A stretch of DNA of 64,000 nt from Hydrangea macrophylla (Eukaryota > Streptophyta > Magnoliopsida > Cornales > Hydrangeaceae), in contig CM066988.1 of the NCBI GenBank assembly GCA_033977485.1, positions 72,345,169 through 72,409,168 of the forward strand, read 5' to 3'. Position numbers and translations under genes: made by a program. Each line of letters opens with the position of its first letter. The first letter of the stretch is position 1. The notes under the pieces were generated by a model. The model made no database searches, was not told the origin of the DNA, and saw only the letters and a list, made by a program, of their open reading frames with translations. This document shows, in pieces, positions 33,104-44,701 of this stretch.

Positions 33104-33837
33104 GGCAGGAACTTGCGAGGCAACGCATGTCGCAAGCGAGTGCCAAAGTTTTGAAGAGATAGGACTTTTTGGAGGCTATAAATTTAGGATAAAAGCGTTG
33201 CAAAAGATGCAGTGATGCTGAGGCTAGTATTGGTCGCGCTCTGCGTGAGCTGCCTACGTATCCCAAGGGGAATCAGACCAGGACGTAGTTCAGGGCACAA
33301 AGGAATAAATCGCACATGCACAATGAGACAGGCAGATGCTATGTTATGAGGATGGTATGCAATGCATGGATGTGATATGAATTGTGTCATGAGTCCTATC
33401 ATGCCTAGTGTTCTGACCCTAGTATGAGCTGGTATTGTAGGGTGTGTGCCACTCCAAGTGGACTTATGCTGTGCTAGTATTTCTAACTGTGATGCAGTTA
33501 TTGACCCGAATAGGGACATCAAGGTTTGAATACTCTGGGTCTTGGAGCAAACTTCTGAATTTTGGGAAGTGTGCTTCGCAAGCGAATGTAGTCAGATGTG
33601 GGGTCCCTGAGGACTATAATTGGAGATGTAGTTTCATAGATAATCGACGAACATGGAAGCCCTAGAAATTAAGAGACGGACACAGAAGTCCTGAGACGTC
33701 AAGTGATGGACATGAAATCCCGAGATGTCAAGCGATGAACATGGAAGCCCCATTAATGGACATAGAAGCCTAAGATTTTGAATGAGAATGATGAACACGG
33801 CATATTTTAAATGAGAGTGATGGTAAACTAATGATGC

Positions 33838-34845
33838 TTAATGAACTGACGATGTACGAATCGAGATGATGAGTCGACAATGAACTACTGTGACTATTAT
33901 GGATTGGATCAACAGTTGGGCTAACCGTGACCGGAAGAAGTGACGATGCACGAATCGAGATGATGAGTCAACAGTAAACTACTGTGACTATCATGGATTG
34001 GATCAACAGTTGGACTAACCGTGACCAGAAGAAGTGACGATGTTCGAATCAAGATGATGAGTCAACAGTGAACTACTGTGACTATCATGGATTGGATCAA
34101 CAGTTGGACTAACCGTGACCAGAAGAAATGAGTCAACAGTGAACTAATGTGACTATCATGGATTGGATCAACAGTTGGACTAACCATGACCAGAAGAAGT
34201 AATGATGTATGAATCGAGATGATGAGTCAATAGTGAACTATTGTGACTATCATGGATTGAACTGACGATGTACTAATCGAGAAGACGAGTCGACAGTGAA
34301 CTACTATGACTGTTGTGATTGAACTGACAATGTACTAATCGAGAAGACGAGTCGACAGTGAACTACTGTGACTATCATAGATTGAACTGACGATGTACTA
34401 ATCGAGATGATGAGTCAATAGTGAACTACTGTGACTGTTGTGATTGAACTGACGATGTACGAATCGATATAACGAGTCGACAGTGAACTACTGTGACTGT
34501 CATAGATTGAACTGACGATGTACTAATCGAGATGATGAGTCAATAGTGAACTACTGTGACTATCATGGATGAATTGACGATGTACGAATCGATATGACGA
34601 GTCGACAGTGAACTACTGTGACTGTCATAGATTGAACTAACGATGTACAAATCGAGAAGATGAGTCGACAGTGAACTACTGTGACTGTCGTGATTGAACT
34701 GACGATGTACTAATCGAGATGATGAGTCAATAGTGAACTACTGTGACTATCATGGATGAACTGACGATGTACGAATCGATATGACGAGTCGACAGTGAAC
34801 TACTGTGACTGTCATAGATTGAACTGACGATGTACAAATCGATAT
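33838..34845 (-). repeat. Hairpin-bearing tandem array of B, periods about 94 and 63 bp
   Basis: Four units of about 94 bp (33838-34200) are followed by about ten units of about 63 bp. All contain GACGATGTACGAATCGAGAT and then GTCGACAGTGAACTACTGTG-AC. The latter is an inverted repeat (ACAGT-gaact-ACTGT, extendable to eight pairs with one bulge), so each unit could form a stem-loop. Confidence 0.85.
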
Positions 34846-34989
34846 GCCTACTGGGGGATTAAACTGAATCTGTTGGGGATGAAGCGACTCTTTCTGGGAT
34901 CTCTCTTCAACTACTTCTCTTGACCGAGAACCAGGATTCAAATTCGAATCTCTCATAGTTGATCAAATCTTGCTGGCCTGGAACCGGGA

Positions 34990-35122
34990 TCCATCAACAG
35001 CCACTCATGGACTTGTGTTGCTTGGAAATGAAGGAAAATCAATAGCCACTCATGGACTTATGTTGCATGGACGAGGGAAGGTAATCAACAGCCACTCATA
35101 GACTTATGTTGCAAGGAGATGA
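34990..35122 (-). repeat. Three-unit array of B homologous to D array 1
   Basis: Units of about 54 bp with CAACAGCCACTCATGGACTT followed by ATGTTGCA. On the element's strand this reads TGCAACATAAGTCC...GGCTGTTG, the wording of D's 39-bp units. Confidence 0.75.
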
Positions 35123-35629
35123 TGGTCAACTTTCGATGGTTTGGAAAGGGATGAAATTCGCATTTGCCCTAAGTTTGGACGCTTCTCATGCTGACGCCTT
35201 AACCGGTGCAGTAATGGTGTTTGGTACTCCTGCTTGTATTGGCATGCTCTTTATAACTTGATTTGAAAATTTTATTAGTCACTGTTGACTTACACATTTG
35301 AGACTACAACAGACTCAAAAACTTGATAGACATTGACGCACGAGGATGACACATTTGACACAAGCTCGTCTTGTCAAAACTTGATGTGCTTTTGTCATAA
35401 ACGATGTACCATTTCTCTTTTGGTGTTCACCCCTCATCTTAACATGGTAGCACTTTGCTGATAAATCTGATTTTTGAAAATTCCTCCCTAGTGATCTAGT
35501 CAATTTTCTGCTTCTCCCAGGAAGTGCTTTGAATTAGTGCCTTAGCTTTTAGAGTAAAAGATGCTCTATTTCAAAATTTTCAAAACAACTTGGTAACTTA
35601 AAAACTTGCCCTTGGTGTGAAGGGATTGT

Positions 35630-35850
35630 GTTAGGCAAATGGAGTTTGCCCCTTGTTTGAGCTATACAAAGTGGGATTCATAAGCAAACGAGGTGGGTGA
35701 CCGAAGTTTGCCCCTAGTTTGGATGATGGTTTATTGGAGGTTTTGGGCGAACAAGGTAGGTGACCGAAGTTTGCCCCTTGTATGAAGGGTAGATAGTAAA
35801 AGTCAGGCAAACGAGGCGGGTAGCTGATGTTTGCCCCTAGTGTGGAAGGT
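35630..35850 (-). repeat. Four PPT-like units in B
   Basis: Four copies about 60-70 bp apart of an inverted arrangement (GGCAAACGAGG...GTTTGCCCCTAG on the plus strand). On the element's strand each shows CTAGGGGCAAAC, resembling the true polypurine tract AGAGGGGCAAAT. Confidence 0.6.
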
Positions 35851-35879
35851 GATTTTCTGGCTTGAGGCATGGATCGTGA

Positions 35880-37374
35880 CTTTAATCTCTCAAATGCTCA
35901 TAACTTTTGCCTAGGCACCAGTGAGGTGACCTAGCAAGCTCTTTTCTCTCTTTTGTTATTGCTCACCTTGGATTTAGCTCTAACTTTTGCCTAGGCGTCC
36001 TTTCGGATTTTCAACCTAGCGAGCCATCCTTCTTTTCTTTTTGAAAGTCTGCCTAAATACCCCCTAGCGGGGATCAGGTCCAACGTAGTTCGGGCCAAAG
36101 TCTTGAAAGAAGGGGGGTTGATTATGATGGTGTCGACCGAACCGATGCGGTTGCCTACGTATCCCTGAGTGGGAATCAGGTCGAGCGTAGTTCAAGGCAA
36201 GGCTTGAAATAAGGGGTTTGAGGTATGAGGGTTTTTCAAACCAATCATCAAAGAAGTTCAATCTTGAGTCACTTGTGGTAGCTTTGAATAAAAGGATTCA
36301 GTTTCAATCTCCCTTTCTTTTCTTTTTCTTTTTCTTTTTGTTTTGTTTTGAGGATTGATCCTTTTCACTTTCGCCTAGCCAGTCAATTTTGCTTTTTAAT
36401 GTAGTCGATTCTTGTGAGATCTTTCGATCGCAATCTCAGAATTCCAGAATGTGCATGTCAGCTCTCGGAATTTATTTGTGGTCATTCCGTGCCTCTTGAA
36501 ATGTGATCTGGGCACGTTCTTAAGATGTATCTTGAAGCGTATGATTTTCTCATTTGTTTCATCAAAATTTTCTCCAACATTTCGACTGGCTAGGGTCAGA
36601 TTTTGGAAATCAACACCTTTTTCAGCTCTAACTTTTGCCTAGGTGCCCTTTCGGGTTTTTAACCTAGCGAGGTTTTCCTTTTCTTTTCTTTTCTTTTCTT
36701 TTCTTTTTCTTTCTTTTTTTGTTTTTTTTTTTTTTGAAAAGTGGAGATGAAACTCACTGAAATGTTTGGCCACCATCAAGGGCTAAGTTTGCATTGTTTT
36801 CAATCGGACAGATTGCATGGCTCCCAATTGGATTGGGCTTAAGGCTTCGAAATGGTGGAAAGGGGGTGTTGGGCAAGCTCCAAGTCAGTTTCAAGTATGT
36901 CTTTTCAAGATTGAGGCAAGAGCATCTTTAAATTCTTAAAGTAAGACTATTCAATTCTCAGCTCTTCATCAGTGTCAGCGTGAAATCGACTTTAACCTTT
37001 CAGGATTCTTTTTTGTTTTGTCGTAGAAAAATTATTAGCAGAGTAATATCGATGGTAATTTGAAAAGTGACACTTTAGTTTAGTGATTCATGCATTTATG
37101 ACTAGGCACATCAGATTAAGCAAAATGAGATTTCATTCCATCAATAGAGAAGGTTTACAGACTTATTAACAACTCGATGACAGACAGACTCGATCACCAG
37201 ACTAGAATTGAAATGGACTCGGAACATAGAACAGACTCAACTTGACTCGACCCGGTCTCAAATGGAGTGTCTTTGCGACCCAATTATTATTCTTATTCTA
37301 TTTTTTTAGTAGAAGTTCCAAACATCATCACTTGACTGCGTAGCTTCAACATTCATTAGCATCGACGGAAGGGA
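35880..37374 (-). other. Conserved non-coding region of B between arrays and gag
   Basis: Holds three CCCGAAAGGG boxes (35900-36060, 36623-36668; seen as their complement), two GATACGTAGGCAACC-type anchors (36064-36110, 36140-36195) and a pyrimidine-rich stretch (36668-36735). No reading frame of interest. Confidence 0.55.
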
Positions 37375-38658
37375 TCATTCGATCGGTTGGTCCAAGCCAA
37401 GATAGTGGATGGGATTAGGATACGGGACATCTTCTATAAGGTTCTGAATGTCATGGCGGAGGCGGATGCACTGATCGGTGGTATGGCCTAGATTTTGGTG
37501 ATAAGCACATTGTAGGCTCATGTTGTAGTGGGAGGGTATAGGATCTAGTAGCGGCTTATGAGGGAGGAGCTGCAGGTGGCCCTTTTTGAGTAGGTGGTCC
37601 AAGGCTGTAGAAAGAGGAACATCAAGTTTGGAGAATTCGCGAGGGCCTTTTGGGCGATTTGGCAGAATGGACTGGCATGGACGAAGGGCGCAGGCCATTG
37701 ATTGGTTGCTAAGTGCATTGATATCCGGGGAGTCCAGGGAGTAGTTAGGTCTCTTGGACTGGTGTTGGGGTTCATCCTTTTTGAACTTTCCTTCTCTGAT
37801 GGCATCCTCTATTCTGGTGCCTATTTCAAATAGCTCTTTGAATGTGGAGATGGATTGGTAGAATAGTTTGTCATGATATACTGGTTGCATATTCTTAACC
37901 AGCATACGTACTTGCTCTTTCTCAACAGGTCTGTGGATCATTTAAGCCACTTTATTCCTCCATCTGCTCAAGAACGCAGTGAAGGACTCATTGAAGTTCT
38001 GCCTGGTAGTCTCTAGATCCCGGATGGTGATATCAAACTCTTAGTTGTAAGAGTAGTGATCAATAAAAGTTCTAGCAACGTCTTCCCAGACCCGGGTCTT
38101 GGAGGCTTCAAGGGTTAGGAACCAGGATAGTACGGCATTCTTAAGGGTTTGCGAGAACAGCATCGCAATGTGCTCATGAGTGCAACCCATCGATTGGAAG
38201 ATGCCCATGCACAACTTGATGTGACTTTTTGGATTCCCTATTCTGTCAAAACGGTCGATGGCAGGCATCTTAAAATTCTCTGGCAGTTTCAGCTTGATGG
38301 GCTCAAAGAGGCCTTCCAGGTCTAACATGTAATCATTGACCCCCTTGCTTTTCCTCAGTACGCTTTCCAACTTGTCAACCTTATCCATTTTCTCTTGAAG
38401 CTTCTTCTCATACGCAAATGGTGGGACCCCTTAAAACCAGTCTTCCTCCCCATTATTCTCAGGTGGGGGTGGTTCAAACCCTGGTGGTGGAAACCCGAGC
38501 GGAGGTTGCGGCCGCTGCTGCTTCAATTCTTCCATGAAACTCAAAACTTGGGCCAGGCGATCAGATTGCTGGCTTATGGTTGTTCCCAACACAGTGACCT
38601 TATTTTCTAATTCTTCTTGATTCATGCTGTAGTAACTTGGTGGGCAAATCTTGACCAA
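37375..38658 (-). pseudogene. gag: Tat-type gag of B with three nonsense codons
   Basis: A single frame from 38658 (ATG at about 38622) to 37375, interrupted only by stops at 38428-38430, 38038-38040 and 37942-37944, with no frameshift. A coiled-coil start (ELENKVTVLGTTISQQSDRL) and a proline-rich linker are followed by FKMPAIDRFDRIGNPKSHIKLC and WFLTLEASKTRVWEDV. Then come RDLETTRQNFNESFTAFLSRW, TRIEDAIREG and DPIPSHYNMSLQCAYHQNLGHTTDQC, the Tat-type zinc finger. It is co-linear with D's gag. Gag packages the element RNA; enzymes would have to come from elsewhere. Confidence 0.88.
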
Positions 38659-39004
38659 ACGACTGTTCGAACTTCTGACCTAAGACAAGGATCCTAGCTG
38701 CTGACTCCGGGAATCTATATTGACCTGACAGATTTTGAGAGGACTAGATCAGATTTTGACAGTTATGGCTTTAGACAGACAAAGACAGTGATGTTTAATA
38801 AATGTGGACTGACTTGTGCAAGAATGGTCGAGATAGTGCGCGCAGATTAATGGGAACGGTGTATGCAAATGAGACAAGCATGCGGATGTAAGTCTTAATC
38901 TACATGATGCTCCTACTTCTAACAGATAGCAGTTAAGCAAATAAGGTCCTAACCATATAGAGTGTGCCAAATTTACTTTCCAGTATGATCACCAAGGGAT
39001 AACA

Positions 39005-39670
39005 GGGATTTCCGGGATACTTCGGGGATTTTGGACAGAGTTTCTGGGAGAAACAGGGATTTGGAAGATTCGGAGAAATTTCTTGAAGTCATTTGAGTTT
39101 TTAGGAGAAATAGGGATTTCTGGTTGATTTGGACTGAGCTTCTAGGAGAAACTGGTATTTTGGGTATTTCTGAGAAATATGGATAGAGTTTCTAGGGGAA
39201 ACAAGTATATCTGGGCATTTCTGGGTGATTTGGACAAAGGTGCTGGGATTTTTGGAGAATCTGGGAGATTTGGGCAGAGCTTATGGGAAAACATGAAAAT
39301 TTGGGTAAGTTGGACAGAGTTTCTGGGAGAAACAAGTATATCGGAGTTTCTGGGAGAAATTGAGATTTCTGGGTAATCTGAGAGATTTGGACAGAGCTTC
39401 TGGGAGAATAAGTATAACTGGGTAAGTCGGACAGAGTTTCTGGGAGAAACAAGTATATCGAAGTTTCTAAGAAAAATTGAGGTTTCTGGGTATTCTGGGG
39501 GAAGCAAGAATATCTTGGGGGACATAAGTATATCGGAGTTTCTGGAAGAAATTGAGATTTTTGGGTAATCTGGGGAGAAATAGGGATTTCTAGGAAATCT
39601 GGGTGATTCGGACAGAATTTCTAGGAGAAACAAGGGTATCCTGATGAGTTGGGTAGAATTTTTGGAAGGA
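39005..39670 (-). repeat. Leader repeats of B (GGACAGAGTTTCTGGGAGAAA)
   Basis: About ten irregular copies of a unit containing GGACAGAGTTTCTGGGAGAA, spaced 30-80 bp, between primer site and gag. Two or three copies are present in A2 (6478-6580). None seen in D. Confidence 0.75.
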
Positions 39671-40298
39671 ATAGGGATATACGACGAGAATAGGTGATGA
39701 TGGTGATCATACTGTCTAGCAAGTTTTCATACTCCTATGTCTCAGGACCAACAAACAAGGTTTGCTGTGTATATCTTTGTGAGCATGGAGCAGACATCCT
39801 TATCATGGTGCCTAGGCAAGTCAACTCAATGTGATCACATGTGAGTGATTGCCTTGGAAACATAAGAAAGAGGTTCTGTTCTATGCCACATAAGCGTCTA
39901 CACCGCGCAGGTAATCCCGTCAGGGCATACAACAGTTATATCACATTTTCCCATCTGAAAAGATAAATGAACAGTCCTATGAAAGGTTCTACAGGAATCT
40001 ATATGCAAAGGTTGGGTTTAGTCAAAGAGGGTCCGTTGACGAGAGTTCCAATATACCGTCAGAGAGACAGTACGGAGGTTTTTACTCTTTTTGATATACC
40101 TTGGAAGGTATAGTATCAACGGTGACTTGTGCCCTGGCACAACAAGACCTGAACAATGTCAGCGCCGCGTTTCAGACACAGTCGGAGGGGGAAAATGCGA
40201 GAGTGCAATGCGGTGAACCAAACACAGTAAAAAGATGATTTTAAGGATGCTTCTTATGAGTCAAACCTCTGTATTATTTTGTTTTAAAATAAAAAAAG

Positions 40299-40316
40299 TC
40301 CCCAGCAGAGTCGCCA
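40299..40316 (-). other. Primer binding site of B
   Basis: Minus strand TGGCGACTCTGCTGGGGA, three bases from the LTR end at 40320. This is the Tat/Ogre-type site. Confidence 0.9.
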
Positions 40317-42533
40317 GATTGTGGATACCGGGATTCCACCGCTTCGTTATGTTTTCGAAACTTGTTTGACTTTTGAATCAAGGAAAGAGAAAAGGTCTGT
40401 TGAAAACAGATACAGAGTCGCCACTTGGTCTTTAAGGAACCAAGAAACCTAATTTGACTCACCCAAACGGATAAAAGGCACCGGCCCTTCATAACCAAAG
40501 AACTTGGCTCTGGGTTTTGGTACGAGAGAGGAAGGAGCCTTTGTCACGACTAAAACACCCTCAACTCGCCCCGTCTTTCGACAGGCCTCAATTAGCATCC
40601 AAATAATCATCTTATACTATGTTTGGTTCGACAAATAATACTATGATAGTATATTACATCACATAAGAAAATTTAAAAATGGAAGATCTAAAGATAAGAT
40701 ATCATTCATAAGATCTAAGCCAAATATCACACAATGCAAAGTGAAAGATCACACAAATAAACCTAGGACAAATCGTCTAATCATGTATCAAATAATCAAG
40801 ACTTTTTAATCTAAAGGGGGACATGAATTGTTATTGAAACAAATAATAAAAGAAATCAAAATATGCTTAGCAAGCTAGTATGATGCATGTTAATCTTTCA
40901 GAAAAAGAAGACCTCTCAATCCCCGGGATGGATGAGAAAGGATGATTAGATCGGGGGAAGCATGAACGTGTGATCAAGTTCATTCCTTATAATCTTCTTA
41001 GATTAGGAGCCATGAAGGTCCCAAATCTTGCATGGATGCAATGTATGTATCCAGAATGTGCCAAGGTTGTAGTGTGCTTTGTGTTCATGGACTCCTAGAA
41101 TGACTTAGAAGTCTATGATGTGTATGAATGAATGAATGAAATCATCATGGGATATGTACAAATGTAGTATGAACTACTTCCTAAGATATGAACTAATTTG
41201 GAAGGCATATAAGCATCAAATCAAAGAATGAAAGTTAAAAGGTGCTTGCTGTGAATAGTGGATAGAACAGTAGCATGATCTTGTAAAAATGGAAAAGAGG
41301 GGTTAGGAATGTTTTCAATGCATTATGTTTTATGGAGATTTTCTTATTGTGTCTAGAACACAAACCAAAAAGCCAATATTTAATAACTATCACAGATTGA
41401 GAGAAATCATATGAACAACAGAGGTCACTCAGAAACAGAGTCCGTACTATCGACTGAAATGTTGAAAGATCTTAGAAAATGAAAACGAGTGATCTAGAGG
41501 TCCATTTTATACAGAAAGTTCCCTAAGACATTGAAGGTTAAAGGAAAAATAAGTTGGGACCACCCCTTTTGGAAAATATTTCTGAAAAAGAAGTTGGAAA
41601 TTAGTCAAGCTGCTGTGACAGCAGAGGCAGAATGTCTAGAAGGAATGTTTGGGCCCAAATGGACTATTTTCAAGTACTTCCAAGTCAAACCAAAAATCAT
41701 GGGTGTTCTCCAATGAGTTGGGAAGATTTTCCAAGTGGCCTTGCATATATATGTTGAGTATTGAGTTCTAGAGAAATCTTTGAACTCAGCTCACTCACTA
41801 TTTTGACTCACTGTTTTGAAGATTTTAGGGAAAATAAGGTTTTCTTTCTTGAAATCAAAATGAGAGGGATTGAGGGGGGTTTTGAAATAGAGGTTTTGAA
41901 AGAGTATTTTCAATACTCAATAAAGATTATAACCGCTTAAAATGCCAACATTCAACTCATCATCAAGAACCTCCAAGATTGTTGGAGAAACTTATTTTCA
42001 TTTGAGCATAACTTCAATACACTTCAAGGACACCTTGGAGGTATTGAAGTTATGATCATCATCTATCAAACATGTTTTTGAGGTCAAGAGCTACTATCCA
42101 TAAGGATTCACTCACCCCAAACTTCATGTCATCATTTAGATGATGATGAACTAGTAAGTAAATAAAGAAAATCAAAAAGAAATGAGGTGAGAGGAGATAA
42201 ACAATGAATAAACAAGCAAGTAGATAATGATCAATAGATGATATTCATGAAGTATTGAACTTGTAGATTGGTGTTTCACTCATATGTAATGACATTTGAT
42301 ATGGAAGAAGCTTCCACTCTCTTAAATGCTCACTAAAATGGTGGTTGGGTGTATTGAATGTTGAAGTAAATGGGAGTAATGAAGTAAAAACAAAGTTTAG
42401 AACTCACTTTTGTTTTGAAAATCAAAGAAGAAAGCTTCTTTTCTCTCTACTCTAACCTTATCTTTACAACTTTCTCTCCCAAACTTTATCTAAACTTGCA
42501 TTTCACTCCCCTAAAATGAAGAGCAATGGGGGG

Positions 42534-42541
42534 TTTAAATA
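42534..42541 (-). promoter_or_regulatory. TATA-like box of B 5' LTR
   Basis: TATTTAAA on the element's strand, 144 bp downstream of the GC-rich dyads. Confidence 0.45.
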
Positions 42542-42684
42542 GGCCAACTTGGGGTGGTTTTGGGATTTAGAAAGTATTCCCATTGGCTCCAAACATCTGA
42601 AATCATAAAACTATGTCGTTTTGGTTTTTAATTAATCAAAATGAATCCCCAAGAAAAATTACAAAAAACCACCATTCTGGAGGG

Positions 42685-42724
42685 GAGTGCCGCGGCGGCA
42701 CTGGGCCAGTGCCGCGGCGGCACT
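42685..42724. promoter_or_regulatory. GC-rich dyad pair in B 5' LTR
   Basis: Two perfect copies of the 17-bp dyad AGTGCCGCGGCGGCACT separated by GGGCC-type spacer, in otherwise AT-rich sequence. Confidence 0.55.
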
Positions 42725-43585
42725 GCTCCTCCTTCGTCCAGATAATGCTGTTTAGGCCCCCTGAGGTTTCGGTATTCGCGAAAAGGCCCTATTTCGTCCG
42801 AAATTCACAGAAAATGCGTACAAACTACAAATTGAGGTTGTGATATACTGTTGGAAAGGTAATAGAGTCTACTTTACATAACAAATAGTTCGGGGTTAGG
42901 TCACTTTGAAAAGTTTTACAGTATTCGCGATAAAAGCCGATTTGATCGCCTTTTTCGGCATTGGAAATCCACAATAAATTCGTTTTAAATCCAGGGATTA
43001 TGTGCGATATACCGTTGGAAAGCTATTGATCTCTAGTATCCATGAAAAATATTTAAAAATTATTTCAGTGCCCCGATTCCAAAGTCAAATCTTGGTCAAA
43101 CTGGTCAAACCTGGGATTCTCGGGAAGTTCTGGGAACCTCCGGGAGCTCCCAGGAGCCAACGTTTTCGCTCGATTAGCTTTTCAAACTCATTTTAATACT
43201 TTTCTAATGATTCCGGTGAATTCGGACAATTTTGGTCAAACTTGGTCAAACTTGGTCAAACTCTGGTCAAACCTTGGTCAAACCGATCAACGGGGACTTT
43301 CGGGGAACTTCCGGAACTTCCGGGGGTCTCTGGGAGCTGATGATTTCTTTCGGTTTTACTTAAAAACTCATTTTATCATTTTTCTTACGACATAGCATGT
43401 TTTCAGAACTTCAGGACCAAATCTGGGAGTCTTCGGGCTTTCAGGGGCATTTTGGTCAATCTGAGCATTTTGAGAGATAGAGCTGACTTCCAGGAGTCCT
43501 TTTGAGTCTTTTACGATCATTGTGAACCACCAAGCTATGGGTCTCCTAAATCTAATAGCCGACAAAATGGGGTGTCTACAAGTCC

Positions 43586-44701
43586 CAAGTGGGACAAATA
43601 GTTAACACGCTAAATCGTTTAACCGAGAGTAAGTTGCCAAGTCAACCTATTCTGAACCCTAAGGGACAATAAGAGGTGGGTGGTACGAGTGAGCAAGTGA
43701 ACGCTGTGTCAACTAGGACAACTATTCGAGAGGAAGAAGTTGTTGAGATTCCGAGGGAGGTTATGAGGGATGCAAATGTTAACTCAAATAAAGAGATGGG
43801 TGAAGACGTGAATCAAAGTAGAAAAGAAAAAGAACCGGTCCCAACTAATATTATTCCAAAACTACCTTTTCCACCTAATGTTGAGGGATCATCACATTTA
43901 TCTAAGAAAGGGTCAAAAACAGAAGATATACTCGAGGTATTTAAACAAGTAAAAATCAATATTCCATTCCTCGATGCTATAAAACAAATTCCCGCTTACG
44001 TTAAATGTCTTAAAGATCTATGCACTCAAAAACGTAAATTGCGTAGTCATACTTCGAAAAAGGTCTTTCTCATGGAAAAAGTAAGTTCTATTTTCCAACA
44101 TGCTACTCCGAAGTATAAAGATCCAAGTACGCCTACAATTTCATGTGTCATAGGTGATACTATCATCCATAGGGCTCTCCTTGACTTAGGAGCTAGTGTT
44201 AATCTCTTACCTTATCACGTTTATAAACAACTAGGTTTAGGTGAACTTAAACCTACGGCCGCTACTATTCAATTAGCGGATTGTTCTGTTAAAATCCCTA
44301 GAGGAATCGTCGAGGACGTCTTAGTTAAAGTTGACAAATGCTATTATCCTGTTGATTTCATGGTCCTTGATACTGAACTCGTACTAGATGCTAGGAAGCA
44401 CACTCCTGTCATTCTAGGTTGTCCATTCTTAGCAACCGCTAACGCTCGTGTTAATTGTAGGACGGGGGTAATGAAAGTGTCATTTGGGAATATGAATTTA
44501 AAATTGAATGTTTTCAACGCTATTGATCAACCTCCTAAAAACGACGATTACCTATGTGAGGCAGAGAGTGAGGTACGACGGAATATTGAACCTAATATAG
44601 GAATAAATATGTATGAGGAAAATATTATGGTTAGTAATAAGCGGATGGATTTGAATAACCTGGACCCTGATGACGAATTTACTCAGAAGGTGAAGAATTG
44701 A
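43586..44701 (+). CDS. gag-pro: Athila-type gag end and aspartic protease of C
   Basis: Continues C's gag frame after B (QVGQIVNTLNRLTESKLPSQ), with a TAA at 43670-43672, then is open from 43676 to 44701. The acidic linker leads to VFKQVKINIPFLDAIKQIPAY and to a retropepsin-like protease. Its active-site motif is LLDLGASVNLLP, followed by VKIPRGIVEDVLV, FMVLDTE and a flap or C-terminal motif HTPVILGCPFLATA. The catalytic aspartate is present, unlike in A1. The frame ends 120 codons after the protease; no RT follows. Confidence 0.88.

Larger units (their letters stand above)
22010..43580 (-). mobile_element. Element B: complete Tat-type gag-only retrotransposon (host of E1)
   Basis: Flanked by the AGTCC duplication. 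On the minus strand: 5' LTR 40320-43580 (3,261 bp), primer site 40299-40316, leader with repeats (39005-40298), gag (37375-38658), non-coding region with conserved boxes and arrays (33104-37374), polypurine tract (33090-33103) and 3' LTR. The 3' LTR is 33089 down to 30294 and 22630 down to 22010, 3,417 bp after removing E1. The element is 13.9 kb without E1. Its outer end at 22010 reads TATGG where the other LTR has TGTGG. No protease, RT or integrase is recognisable, so it is non-autonomous. Confidence 0.9.
40320..43580 (-). repeat. 5' LTR of B
   Basis: 3,261 bp, TG...CA ends, AGTCC duplication directly outside (43581-43585). TATA-like TATTTAAA on the minus strand at 42534-42541, with two perfect AGTGCCGCGGCGGCACT dyads at 42685-42724 upstream of it. 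Confidence 0.93.

Noticed and set aside
39142..39633. Minus-strand frame of 163 codons rich in proline and serine
   Set aside because: Read-through of the leader repeat units of B. It could be an upstream frame on the element transcript, but nothing supports a protein.
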